Below are positions 8,025 to 16,281 of a stretch of DNA of 64,000 nt, in pieces. Under the pieces are notes generated by a model, which was not told the DNA's origin, did not search any database, and was given only the letters and a program-made list of their open reading frames with translations. The stretch is from Streptomyces lunaelactis (GTDB taxonomy: Bacteria; Actinomycetota; Actinomycetes; Streptomycetales; Streptomycetaceae). The translations under genes were made by a program, and so were the position numbers. The DNA lies in NCBI RefSeq assembly GCF_003054555.1, contig NZ_CP026304.1:5704001-5768000 (forward strand). The letters are read 5' to 3'. How positions within the stretch are numbered: the stretch's first letter is position 1; each line of letters starts with the position of its first letter.

Positions 8025-8855
8025 ATGGGTTCGACCATCTGCCCGAGCCGCTCGCACGCCGCTGACCTGGAGTGGACGGTGCTTTCCGCGGCAAAGACCG
8101 TCCCTGCTCGGGCGGCGGGCGGAGCGGATCGTCGTCTATCCTCCGATTCGAGCGGGTCCGCATTGGGCCTCGCGACATCGTTGGAGGAGGTGGGTCCGGT
8201 CACTGGGACCGACGCAGGGACCGACGACGGCCAGGCGGAGCAGTCCGAGGAGACGACCGCCGAGCGCAATTCCCGCTTCGAGCGGGACGCCCTCGGTTAC
8301 CTCGACCAGATGTACTCGGCCGCGCTGCGCATGACGCGCAATCCGGCCGATGCCGAGGATCTCGTGCAGGAGACGTATGCCAAGGCGTACGGCTCCTTCC
8401 ACCAGTTCCGCGAGGGCACGAACCTCAAGGCGTGGCTGTACCGGATTCTCACGAACACTTTTATCAACTCGTACCGCAAGAAGCAGCGCGAGCCCCAGCG
8501 CAGCGCCGCCGAGGAGATCGAGGACTGGCAGCTCGCACGCGCCGAGTCGCACATGTCCACGGGGCTGCGCTCCGCCGAGTCGCAGGCGCTGGACCATCTG
8601 CCGGATTCGGACGTCAAGTCGGCACTCCAGGCGATCCCCGAAGAGTTCCGCATCGCGGTCTATCTCGCCGACGTAGAGGGCTTTGCGTACAAGGAGATCG
8701 CGGACATCATGGGAACACCCATCGGTACGGTGATGTCCCGACTGCACCGTGGCCGCCGTCAACTGCGCGGCATGCTGGAGGACTACGCCCGTGACCGCGG
8801 GCTCGTCCCGGCCGGTGCAGGAGAGTCGAACGACGCGAAAGGCTCAGGCTCATGA
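8025..8855 (+). CDS. sigR: RNA polymerase sigma factor SigR (ECF, thiol stress)
   Basis: An ECF sigma factor with region 2 ([20 protein letters not shown]) and region 4 ([23 protein letters not shown]). Two starts are supported. GTG 8190, behind GGAGGAG, gives the stable ~221-residue SigR. ATG 8025, downstream of the SigR-type promoter, gives SigR' with an extra 55 residues. In S. coelicolor the induced SigR' form carries a 55-residue extension and is proteolytically unstable, which gives a negative feedback; the identical spacing here argues for the same design. It overlaps rsrA by ATGA. The regulon is thioredoxin and mycothiol homeostasis. Confidence 0.95.
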   Translation: MGSTICPSRSHAADLEWTVLSAAKTVPARAAGGADRRLSSDSSGSALGLATSLEEVGPVTGTDAGTDDGQAEQSEETTAERNSRFERDALGYLDQMYSAALRMTRNPADAEDLVQETYAKAYGSFHQFREGTNLKAWLYRILTNTFINSYRKKQREPQRSAAEEIEDWQLARAESHMSTGLRSAESQALDHLPDSDVKSALQAIPEEFRIAVYLADVEGFAYKEIADIMGTPIGTVMSRLHRGRRQLRGMLEDYARDRGLVPAGAGESNDAKGSGS

Positions 8856-9172
8856 GCTGCGGAGAGCCGCACGAGACAGACTGCTCAGAGGTCCTGGACC
8901 ATCTCTATGAGTTTCTCGACCATGAGATGCCCGACAGCGACTGCACCAAGTTCGAGGTGCACTTCGAGGAGTGCTCACCGTGCCTGGAGAAGTACGGTCT
9001 GGAGCAGGCCGTGAAGAAGCTGGTCAAGCGGTGCTGCGGACATGACGATGTGCCCGCCGATCTGCGGGCCAAGGTCATGGGGCGCATCGATCTGATCCGG
9101 TCGGGGCAGGCCGTGCCCGACCACGATGTGACGGTCGCCGGCGCGGAGCTGCCGGGCGTCGCCACCGAGTAG
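8852..9172 (+). CDS. rsrA: Zinc-binding redox-sensing anti-sigma factor RsrA
   Basis: A 106-residue ZAS-family anti-sigma factor that holds SigR under reducing conditions and releases it when disulfides form. The diagnostic cysteines and histidine are all at the positions known from S. coelicolor RsrA: Cys11, His37, Cys41 and Cys44 (HFEECSPC), with further Cys at 3, 31 and in KRCCG (61-62). It starts with ATGA overlapping the sigR stop, so the two are translationally coupled and made in balanced amounts. Confidence 0.97.
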   Translation: MSCGEPHETDCSEVLDHLYEFLDHEMPDSDCTKFEVHFEECSPCLEKYGLEQAVKKLVKRCCGHDDVPADLRAKVMGRIDLIRSGQAVPDHDVTVAGAELPGVATE

Positions 9173-9196
9173 GCACGGCACAGGTCAGCAGACTCG

Positions 9197-9227
9197 AAGG
9201 TGCGCCGCGGTTGTCGCGGCGCACCTT
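9197..9227 (+). terminator. Intrinsic terminator of sigR-rsrA
   Basis: AAGGTGCGCCGCG, loop GTTGT, CGCGGCGCACCTT, followed by TTCTTG. A perfect 13-bp stem 25 bases past the rsrA stop. Confidence 0.85.
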
Positions 9228-9389
9228 TCTTGTCTGCGGCGCACCTCTTCTTTCTTTCGTGCATGTCTCGCGCAGTTGTCCCCCGCGTATACGGCGTGTG
9301 TCACCCGTAGGTGCGAATAGCCGGCTTCAGCCCGCCGTGCACCCCTCAACTCGCTAGCCTGGCCCTCGATTTGAGGAGAGGGCTGGGCA

Positions 9390-10763
9390 GTGAGAGCCAT
9401 ACCCACGGCGGCACGCGCGTACATTCTGTGCGCGGTGCTGTGCGCTGCGGCGTGCACGCTGCCTCTGCTGCGTCCGGGCGCCGCGGTGCCCTGGAGCAGC
9501 GTGCTGCTGCTGGCCGGGCTGTACGCGGTGTGCGAGATGCCCGCCCGGTCTCGCTACCTCGGCGGCTCGGTGCCGGTGGGCGCCGGATCCTTCTTCCCCG
9601 TACTGCTCGCGGCGGCGTTTCTCCTGCCGCCCGCCGCGGCCGCGCTCGTCGCCGTGCCCGGCGCGCTGGTGGGGCGGGTGGACAAGCGCCCTGCCGCAGT
9701 ACGCCGGATCTGGCGGGCGGCGCAGCCGGCGCTGGCGACCTGGGGCGCGGCGCAGGCGTATCTGCTGCTCGACGGGGCGCGGACGCTGAGAGCGCCGGAC
9801 TTTCCGTACGCGCTGGTACCGGCGGCGGCCGGGGCGCTCGCCTTCTGCCTGGTGCTGACCGCGCTCGACGGCGGCATCCTCGCCACCGCGGAGCGAGTGC
9901 CCGTACGGACCGCCTGGCGCGGGCTGCTGCTGCGCTCGCTGGCGCCGCACTGTGTGCACGGGCTGGCCGGACTGATGATGGCGGTGCTGTGGCGCAGCCC
10001 GTACGGGCCGCTCTCCGCGCTCTTCGTACTGCTGCCGATGTACATCTCCTGCTGGATCTTCGCGCAGTACCACCGTGAGCGCGCGGCCCATCAGGCGACG
10101 ATCCGGGCGCTGGTGCAGGCGGTCGACCTCAAGGACAAGTACACCCGTGGGCACAGCGAGCGGGTGGGGCGGGCGTCGGTGCTGATCGCGCGCGAGCTGA
10201 GCATGGACGAGCGGCGGCTGGAGGTGCTCCGGTTCGCCGGGATCCTCCACGACGTGGGGAAGCTCGGCGTGCCGACGCGGGTGCTGCGCAAGGACGGACC
10301 GCTGACTCCGGAGGAGCGGCGGGTGATCGAGCTGCACCCGGAGTACGGGCACGAGATGGTGCGCGGCATCGGGTTCCTGGGGGAGGCACGGGCGGCGATC
10401 CTGCACCACCACGAGCGGCTCGACGGGAGCGGGTATCCGTACGGGCTTGCCGGGGGCCAGATCCCGGAGTTCGCGCGGGTGGTGGCGGTGGCGGACGCGT
10501 TCGACGCGATGACCTCGACGAGGTCGTACCGGCGGGCGCGGCCGGTGGGGGAGGCGCTGGAGGAGCTGAGGCGCTGCGCGGGGACGCAGTTCGACCCGCA
10601 GATGGTGCGGGCCCTGGCGCGGGCGCTGAAGCGGCACGGATGGGAGACGGCGGTGACGGCGGACGAGGCGGGCGCAGCGCCGGCGCCGCGCGAAACGTCC
10701 CGCCACAACCGGTGCGGGTGGTGGCGCGGGGGGGCCCGGGCGCCGGGCGGCGGGCCGGGGTGA
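9390..10763 (+). CDS. Membrane HD-GYP domain protein
   Basis: 457 residues: about six transmembrane segments (residues 10-225) followed by an intact HD-GYP phosphohydrolase domain (about 240-420). The metal motifs are H-x8-type GHSERVGRAS, LHDVGKLGVP, then HHHERLDGSGYP. HD-GYP enzymes classically hydrolyse cyclic di-nucleotides; the signal here is unknown. It starts at GTG 9390 with GAGGAGAG upstream. The last ~35 residues are Gly/Pro/Arg-rich and run into a GC-only low-complexity stretch, so the functional protein may end earlier. It is paired with a second, degenerate HD protein downstream. Confidence 0.85.
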   Translation: MRAIPTAARAYILCAVLCAAACTLPLLRPGAAVPWSSVLLLAGLYAVCEMPARSRYLGGSVPVGAGSFFPVLLAAAFLLPPAAAALVAVPGALVGRVDKRPAAVRRIWRAAQPALATWGAAQAYLLLDGARTLRAPDFPYALVPAAAGALAFCLVLTALDGGILATAERVPVRTAWRGLLLRSLAPHCVHGLAGLMMAVLWRSPYGPLSALFVLLPMYISCWIFAQYHRERAAHQATIRALVQAVDLKDKYTRGHSERVGRASVLIARELSMDERRLEVLRFAGILHDVGKLGVPTRVLRKDGPLTPEERRVIELHPEYGHEMVRGIGFLGEARAAILHHHERLDGSGYPYGLAGGQIPEFARVVAVADAFDAMTSTRSYRRARPVGEALEELRRCAGTQFDPQMVRALARALKRHGWETAVTADEAGAAPAPRETSRHNRCGWWRGGARAPGGGPG

Positions 10764-10989
10764 GGGCGGAGTTTCCCCACCCCGCCCCTTCCCGAAACAG
10801 GGGCAGGCCCCCCGGCCCCCGGGGGCGGATCGCCCGGCCTGTGGCGGGCGCGGGCGCGTCGCGCCGGGGGCCGGGGGGGGCGGGTTCGCGCTGTCGCCCG
10901 CGGGCCGCCGTGGCCTGCGGCGCCACCGTGGTGTGCGAGCCACCGGAGCGCCGGGCACCAACCGCCCCTGCCACCTCAGCAGGTGCGGC
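10764..10989. repeat. G/C-homopolymer-rich spacer with Streptomyces-type intergenic repeat
   Basis: The stretch 10771-10798 (GTTTCCCCACCCCGCCCC then TTCCCGAAAC) resembles a short repeat I have often seen between Streptomyces genes. A degenerate copy occurs at 56788-56808. The remainder is runs of G and C with no convincing gene. Confidence 0.4.
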
Positions 10990-12249
10990 GTGACACGGCC
11001 CACCGGGCTCGTTGTCGGCGTTGTGTACACCGCCGCCGCACTGCTCACCGCCGGCGGGCTCGCGTGGACGCTCTGGTTCGGCGTGGAACAGCCCGGGAAC
11101 GCCCTTGCGTTCGGAGCTCTGATAGCCGTCGGGGAGTTCGCCCGGTGGGGTGCGCTGCCCGGGGAGCGGGAGCCCGCGCCGCTCGGGGCCGCCGGGGCGC
11201 TGGCGTATGCGCTGCTCGGGGAGTGTGCGGGGGAGCCCACCACGCATGGGGTGCTTCAGGTCGTCGCCGTCGTCGTCGCGGCCGCGCTCGCCGGGGCCGT
11301 ACCGCATGTCGCGCGGGGGAGCGGGCCCGCGCTCGATCATGTGGCGCGGCGGGTGCTGACCGTAGGGTTCGCCGCCGTGTGCTTTCAGCCGCTCTACAAC
11401 TCCGGGGAGTTGGGCAAAGCCGTCGGGCACGGCGTGTACTACGCCGTATTCCTCCTCGTGCTGCTCGTCCTCACCGCCCTCTGCGACGCCGTCCTCGCCG
11501 CCGCGATGCTCCGGGCCCGCACCCGCTATCCGTACGGGCCCCTCCTCCGCGACGAGCTGAGAGCCCTCCTCGGCATCGGCTCCGCCGTCTGCGCCACCGG
11601 AGCCGTCATGGCCCTCTCCGTCGCCGTCGCCGGGCTCTGGGCGCTGCCCGTCTTCTGCGTACCGCTCCTCCTCACCCAGCTGTCCTTCCGCCGGTACGCC
11701 GCCGTCAGGACCACCTACCGGCAGACCATCGCCTCCCTCGCCCGGGCCACCGAGATCGCCGGGTACACCCAGCCGGGTCACGCCCGCAGGGTCGCGGCGC
11801 TCAGCACCGCCGTCGGGCGTGAGCTGGGGCTTTCCGGGCCCGATCTGACGGTTCTGGAGTACGCGGCGCTGATGCACGACATCGGGCAGCTCTCCCTCGT
11901 GGATCCGGTTCCGGACGGGGCCACCGCCCCCCTGCCCGTCGCCGAACAGCGCCGGATCGCCCTGCTCGGGGGCGCGGTGGTACGCCAGACCGGCGTCCCC
12001 GCGGCCGTCGCCGTCGTCGTGGAGCGGCAGGCCGATCCGTACCGCGAGCAGCCGCTCCCCGCCCGGATCGTCCGGGCCGTCAACGCATACGACGATCTGG
12101 CCGGGGGAAGCGGAGGAACAGCGGGCGGTGCGCTCACCGCACTCGAACGGCTGCGGCTCGGCACCGGCCACGACTACCAGCCGGAGGTTGTGGAATCGCT
12201 TGCCAGAGTCCTCGCACGAGGCGGTCTGGCCCCGGTCCCACCTGGGTAA
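10990..12249 (+). CDS. Membrane protein with degenerate HD domain
   Basis: About 419 residues with six to seven hydrophobic helices (to residue ~235), then an HD-like domain. A histidine in QPGHARRV and the HD pair in LMHDIGQL remain. The HHE...DGSGYP motif present in the preceding paralogue is replaced by VVVERQADPYREQ, so the hydrolase site is incomplete and the protein is more likely a sensor or scaffold. Start: GTG 10990 (MTRPTGLVV). The frame is open for some codons upstream but that part is repeat-derived. It is tandem with 9390-10763 and of the same architecture, a probable old duplication. Confidence 0.75.
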   Translation: MTRPTGLVVGVVYTAAALLTAGGLAWTLWFGVEQPGNALAFGALIAVGEFARWGALPGEREPAPLGAAGALAYALLGECAGEPTTHGVLQVVAVVVAAALAGAVPHVARGSGPALDHVARRVLTVGFAAVCFQPLYNSGELGKAVGHGVYYAVFLLVLLVLTALCDAVLAAAMLRARTRYPYGPLLRDELRALLGIGSAVCATGAVMALSVAVAGLWALPVFCVPLLLTQLSFRRYAAVRTTYRQTIASLARATEIAGYTQPGHARRVAALSTAVGRELGLSGPDLTVLEYAALMHDIGQLSLVDPVPDGATAPLPVAEQRRIALLGGAVVRQTGVPAAVAVVVERQADPYREQPLPARIVRAVNAYDDLAGGSGGTAGGALTALERLRLGTGHDYQPEVVESLARVLARGGLAPVPPG

Positions 12250-12345
12250 CCCATGGGTAATGAGCGAGCCTGTGACCGGGCATGGTTGGATGCGAAGAAG
12301 AGGGTGTCCGGGGGCAGAGGCCCGAGCGACCGGCAGGCGGGAATC

Positions 12346-13326
12346 GTGAGGATCTTCGGGAAGGTACGGCATAGGCCCTCCGCCTCGTGGCGGCAGGCCA
12401 CGGACCGCGCGTTCACGCTGATCGGCGACGGCCGGTACGAGGACGCGGGAGCGCTCCTGACACGGGCGGCGGATCTTGAGCCCTGGCTCTCCGAGTCCTG
12501 GTTCAACCTGGCGCTGCTGCACAAGTTCCGGCACGACTGGGAGCAGGCGCGCGCCGCCGGCCTGCGGGCCGTCGCGCTGCTGGACAAGGAGACCGGCGCC
12601 CCCGACTGGTGGAACGTCGGGATTGCCGCCACCGCCCTGCAGGACTGGCCGCTGGCCCGTCGCTCCTGGCAGGCGTACGGACTCAAGGTGCCCGGCGCGG
12701 CCGCCGCCAACGGCGAGCCGGTCGGCATGGAGCTGGGCAGCGCCGCCGTCCGCCTCTCGCCCGAGGGCGAGGCCGAGGTGGTGTGGGGCCGCAGGCTCGA
12801 CCCGGCACGGATAGAAGTGCTCTCCATCCCGCTGCCGTCCTCCGGGCGCCGCTGGGGCGAGGTCGTCCTGCACGACGGCGTGCCCCACGGCGAGCGCACC
12901 ACCACCGCGGGCCCCTCCTACCCCGTCTTCGACGAGATCGAGCTCTGGGCTCCCTCGCCCGTTCCCACCTGGGTGGTCCTCCTCGAGGCCGCGACGGAGG
13001 CCGACCGGGACGCCCTGGAGCGGCTCGCCTCCGACGCCGGATTCGCCGCCGAGGACTGGTCCTCGTCCGTACGGCTGCTGTGCCGGTCCTGTTCCGAGAG
13101 CCGGATGCCCAGCGCCGAGGGTGAGGGCGAGCACCTCGACCCGCACGACCACAGCGAGCCCGGCCACCCCGGGCCGCTGGGCCACCGCACGGCCGGCGAC
13201 ATGTGGTCCCCGGAGCGCGAGTGCGGCATCGCGGCCCCCGCCGGTCTCGTGCGGGGCCTGCTGGACGGCTGGGTCGCCGACAGCCCCGACTCCCGCGAGT
13301 GGCGGGATCTCGAGGAAGTCTGCTGA
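12346..13326 (+). CDS. Tetratricopeptide-like conserved protein
   Basis: About 326 residues. Residues 10-110 form two to three TPR-type helical hairpins ([34 protein letters not shown]), usually a protein-binding scaffold. The C-terminal two thirds have no motif I recognise apart from a CRSCSES cysteine pair and a Glu/His/Pro-rich linker. The likely start is GTG 12346 (MRIFGKV); ATG 12253 would add 31 residues without family support. It lies 60 bp before def. Function unknown; its conservation next to def is typical of Streptomyces as I recall. Confidence 0.7.
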   Translation: MRIFGKVRHRPSASWRQATDRAFTLIGDGRYEDAGALLTRAADLEPWLSESWFNLALLHKFRHDWEQARAAGLRAVALLDKETGAPDWWNVGIAATALQDWPLARRSWQAYGLKVPGAAAANGEPVGMELGSAAVRLSPEGEAEVVWGRRLDPARIEVLSIPLPSSGRRWGEVVLHDGVPHGERTTTAGPSYPVFDEIELWAPSPVPTWVVLLEAATEADRDALERLASDAGFAAEDWSSSVRLLCRSCSESRMPSAEGEGEHLDPHDHSEPGHPGPLGHRTAGDMWSPERECGIAAPAGLVRGLLDGWVADSPDSREWRDLEEVC

Positions 13327-13386
13327 TTCCTGGCCAGTAGGCTGTACGGGTCGGATTCGGGTTTTCAGGAAGGCGCAGAAGCGGAC

Positions 13387-14016
13387 ATGGCGCAGCAGCA
13401 GACGGACGAGCAGGTGAACGACGGCTTCGTCGTCGACACGGAGGACTGCGAGGAGCGCGAGCTGGCGTACCGCGAGCGCGGCACTGCGCGCTCGATCACG
13501 GTCGTCGGCAATCCCGTGCTGCACAAGGAGTGCAAGGACGTCACCGAGTTCGACGACAGGCTCGCCGCGCTGATCGACGACATGTTCGCCAGCCAGAAGG
13601 CGGCGGAGGGCGTGGGCCTGGCCGCCAACCAGATCGGCGTGGACCTGAAGGTCTTCGTGTACGACTGCCCGGACGACGACGGCGCGCGCCACACCGGGGT
13701 CGTCTGCAACCCGGTCCTGGAGGAGCTGCCGCCGGAGCTGCGCGTCCTCGACGACGCCAACGAGGGCTGCCTCTCCGTTCCGACGGCGTACGCCTCGCTG
13801 GCCCGCCCCGACCACGCGGTGGTGCACGGCCAGGACGCCGAGGGCAACCCGATCAAGGTGCGCGGCACGGGGTACTTCGCCCGCTGCCTGCAGCACGAGA
13901 CGGACCACCTGTACGGCTACCTGTACATCGACCGGCTCTCGAAGCGGGACCGCAAGGACGCGCTGCGGCAGATGGAAGAGGGCACGCCGCGGTACGAGAC
14001 GGTCCCGAACCTCTGA
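13387..14016 (+). CDS. def: Peptide deformylase
   Basis: 209 residues. It removes the formyl group from nascent N-terminal methionine. All three PDF motifs are intact: motif 1 [10 protein letters not shown], motif 2 EGCLSVP (metal Cys) and motif 3 QHETDHLYG (two metal His and the catalytic Glu). An N-terminal extension of about 35 acidic residues precedes the catalytic core. ATG 13387 has GGAAGG at a moderate distance. A strong hairpin follows the gene. Streptomyces usually carry more than one def gene, so this need not be the only copy. Confidence 0.95.
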   Translation: MAQQQTDEQVNDGFVVDTEDCEERELAYRERGTARSITVVGNPVLHKECKDVTEFDDRLAALIDDMFASQKAAEGVGLAANQIGVDLKVFVYDCPDDDGARHTGVVCNPVLEELPPELRVLDDANEGCLSVPTAYASLARPDHAVVHGQDAEGNPIKVRGTGYFARCLQHETDHLYGYLYIDRLSKRDRKDALRQMEEGTPRYETVPNL

Positions 14017-14041
14017 GCCGCCGGAACCTCTGAGCTGTTCG

Positions 14042-14082
14042 CGGCGACGGGACCCGCTCCCCGGGAGCGGGTCCCGCCGCCG
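14042..14082 (+). terminator. Intrinsic terminator after def
   Basis: CGACGGGACCCGCTCCC against GGGAGCGGGTCCCGCCG with almost no loop. Very stable, 25 bases after the stop. Confidence 0.8.
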
Positions 14083-14190
14083 TCATTGGGCGGACAAATG
14101 ACGCCCCACGAGACCCTGTTGACGCGCGTCGACCGTCCCGTCAGTCTCTGCGGTACACCGCTCTCACGGTTCTCACCGTATGGAGGCCCG

Positions 14191-14928
14191 ATGTTCCGGC
14201 GTACCTCACGATTCCTTCTCTCATTTGTCATGCTCATGGCTGCAGCGCTGGCCGGGGTCGTGGCCACGGCCGGCACCGCCCAGGCGGACGGCTGCTACAC
14301 CTGGTCGCGCACGCTCTCCCAAGGGGCGAACGGCGCCGATGTCACCCAGCTGCAGATCCGGGTCGCCGGGCATCCGGGCTCCGGCGGCGTGCTCGCCATC
14401 GACGGCGACTACGGTCCGGCGACCACCGCGGCGGTCAAGCGGTTCCAGTCGGCGTACGGACTCGGCTCCGACGGCGTCGCGGGGCCCGCCACCTTCTCCA
14501 AGCTCTACGCGCTCCAGGACGACGACTGCACGCCCGTCCACTTCGGCTACGGCGAGCTCAACGACTGCAACAGCACCTGGGCCGGCGGGGCGGTGAGCGC
14601 GGCGACCGCGAAGTCCAACGCGCTGCGCACGATGTGGAAACTGGAGGCTCTGCGGCATGCGCTCGGCGACCAGCCGGTCACCGTGACCAGCGGATTCCGC
14701 TCGCAGGCCTGCAATGACGCCGTCGGCGGCGCGGCGGGCAGCCGTCATCTGTACGGCGACGCGGCGGATCTGGGCGCGGGCCCGCACTCCCTGTGCAAGC
14801 TGGCGCAGCAGGCCCGCAGCCACGGCTTCAACGGGATCCTGGGCCCGGGATACCCGGGCCACAGCGACCACACGCATGTCGACCACCGCGCGAGCCGCTT
14901 CTGGTCGGCATCGAGCTGCGGTATCTGA
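14191..14928 (+). CDS. Secreted D-Ala-D-Ala carboxypeptidase-like M15 protein with peptidoglycan-binding domain
   Basis: 245 residues. A signal peptide (RRTSRF, hydrophobic core, cleavage after AQA-DG), then a PG_binding_1 domain (about 40-105: DVTQLQIRV, DYGPATTAAVKRFQ), then a peptidase M15-type zinc domain. Zinc ligands are seen as SRHLYGDAAD (His, Asp) and HTHVDH near the end. The enzyme would trim peptidoglycan side chains outside the cell. The start is ATG 14191 with GGAGG; the upstream in-frame region is the leader. Convergent with the GlxA-type regulator, 33 bp apart. Confidence 0.9.
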   Translation: MFRRTSRFLLSFVMLMAAALAGVVATAGTAQADGCYTWSRTLSQGANGADVTQLQIRVAGHPGSGGVLAIDGDYGPATTAAVKRFQSAYGLGSDGVAGPATFSKLYALQDDDCTPVHFGYGELNDCNSTWAGGAVSAATAKSNALRTMWKLEALRHALGDQPVTVTSGFRSQACNDAVGGAAGSRHLYGDAADLGAGPHSLCKLAQQARSHGFNGILGPGYPGHSDHTHVDHRASRFWSASSCGI

Positions 14929-14961
14929 CCGCGGTGTCCGATCTCTGACCGCGGGATGCGA

Positions 14962-15930
14962 TCAGGCGACCCCGCGCACCGGCCCCCGGAAGGTGCGGCG
15001 GTATGCGTTCGGCGTGGTGCCGAGCGTACGGAGGAAATGATGGCGCAGGCCGGCCGCGTTGCCGAATCCGGCGCGGCCGGCGATCGCGTCCACCGTGTCG
15101 TCGGTCGACTCCAGCAACTCCTGTGACAGCAGCACCCGTTGGCGCAGCAGCCAGCGGTAGGGAGTGGTGCCCGTCTCCTGCTGGAAGCGGCGGGCGAAGG
15201 TGCGCGGCGACATGTGCGCCCGGTCGGCGAGCTGCTCGACGGTCAACTCACGGTCCAGATGCCGCTCCATCCAGGACAGGACGTCGCCGACCGTGTCGCA
15301 CGAGGTGCGCGGCAGCGGGCGCTCGATGTACTGCGCCTGGCCCCCGTCGCGGTGCGGCGGCACCACCATCCGGCGGGCGACCTGGTTGGCGATCTCGGGG
15401 CCGTGCTCCTGGCGTACGACATGGAGGCAGGCGTCGATCGCCGCCGCGGTGCCGGCCGAGGTGATCACCGGACCCTCGTCGACGTACAGCACATCGGGGT
15501 CGACGAGCGCCCGCGGATGACGGCGGGCCAGCGCCTGGGTGTGCCGCCAGTGGGTGGTGCAGTGGCGGCCGTCGAGCAGTCCGGCGGCGCCGAGGACGAA
15601 CGCGCCGGTGCAGACGCTGAGCACCCGGGCGCCGCGGTCCACGGCGCGTCGCAGCGCGTCGAGGAGCTCCTCGGGGTAGTCGCGAACCTCGTACGAGCCA
15701 CCGGTGGGGATGGCGATGAGATCGGCCTCCTCCAGCCGTTCGAGGCCGTACGGAGTACTGATCGTGAACCCGGCGTGCGTGCGCAGGGTGGGGCCCTCGG
15801 CGGAGACCGCGGCGAAGTCGTAGACGGGCAGTCCGTCGTCGCCGCGGTCGAGGCCGAACACCTCGCTGACGACGCCGAGCTCGAAGGGATGCACCTCGTC
15901 CAGCAGGACGGCAGCCACGTTTTTCAGCAT
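14962..15930 (-). CDS. GlxA-type transcriptional regulator (DJ-1/GATase1-like plus AraC HTH)
   Basis: 322 residues. The N-terminal two thirds have a DJ-1/PfpI-like class I amidotransferase fold with a cysteine in VLSVCTGAF. The C-terminal ~100 residues are two AraC helix-turn-helix motifs (VEQLADRAHMSPRTFARRFQ; IAGRAGFGNAAGLRHHF). Start ATG 15930 (MLKNVA). In S. coelicolor an AraC-like gene, nrdS, is co-transcribed behind nrdAB. This gene lies on the same strand as nrdAB, 350 bp further on, but a strong hairpin and an antisense small gene intervene, so identity with NrdS is only a possibility. Confidence 0.85.
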   Translation of the reverse strand: MLKNVAAVLLDEVHPFELGVVSEVFGLDRGDDGLPVYDFAAVSAEGPTLRTHAGFTISTPYGLERLEEADLIAIPTGGSYEVRDYPEELLDALRRAVDRGARVLSVCTGAFVLGAAGLLDGRHCTTHWRHTQALARRHPRALVDPDVLYVDEGPVITSAGTAAAIDACLHVVRQEHGPEIANQVARRMVVPPHRDGGQAQYIERPLPRTSCDTVGDVLSWMERHLDRELTVEQLADRAHMSPRTFARRFQQETGTTPYRWLLRQRVLLSQELLESTDDTVDAIAGRAGFGNAAGLRHHFLRTLGTTPNAYRRTFRGPVRGVA

Positions 15931-16003
15931 GGAACCAGTGTGGCAGTAATTCGATGGTTGCTGACAGTCCTGCCACTGACTTCTTTGCGCCGAGAGGACG
16001 ACA

Positions 16004-16252
16004 GTGAAGGACATGAACACATTCCTGAGCTACCTCTTCGTAGCCGCCCTGTTCGCGCTGATCACGCTTCCCTCGTTCGTCGGGTTCGCCAGGGACCGTG
16101 TCATCGACCGCCAGCTGCGTCGGGCCGCGCAGCGTCGGACGCAGCGGCGGGTCTCCGCGCAGGACCCCGCGCCTGCATCGAGGCTCATGGTGGGGATCCG
16201 TCCCAAGCCCTGCTCCTCAAACGCCGGCGGGGCTGGAGTTGCCGGCGTTTGA
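16004..16252 (+). CDS. Small predicted membrane protein
   Basis: 82 residues from GTG 16004, which has AGAGGA six bases upstream. One clear transmembrane helix (FLSYLFVAALFALITLPSF), then a basic tail (RRAAQRRTQRR). The last ~20 residues and the stop codon are encoded by a Streptomyces-type intergenic hairpin repeat, so the ancestral C-terminus was probably elsewhere. It is divergent from the GlxA-type gene (73 bp). Function unknown; a real but fast-evolving gene is my best reading. Confidence 0.5.
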   Translation: MKDMNTFLSYLFVAALFALITLPSFVGFARDRVIDRQLRRAAQRRTQRRVSAQDPAPASRLMVGIRPKPCSSNAGGAGVAGV

Positions 16253-16254
16253 GG
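16215..16254. repeat. Intergenic hairpin repeat / bidirectional terminator
   Basis: Perfect 13-bp arms CCTCAAACGCCGG (16215-16227) and CCGGCGTTTGAGG (16242-16254) around a 14-base loop. This is a recurrent Streptomyces intergenic element and would terminate nrdAB from the right side. It contains the stop codon of the preceding small gene. Confidence 0.7.
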
Positions 16255-16281
16255 TGAGGGCCGAAGGGCGTTTTACGGGGT

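Noticed and set aside
10129..13908. Antisense open frame of over 1200 codons across the HD-domain, TPR-like and def genes
   Set aside because: Composition is Arg/Gly/Pro-rich, no motif, and the opposite strand holds well-supported genes; typical GC-rich shadow frame.
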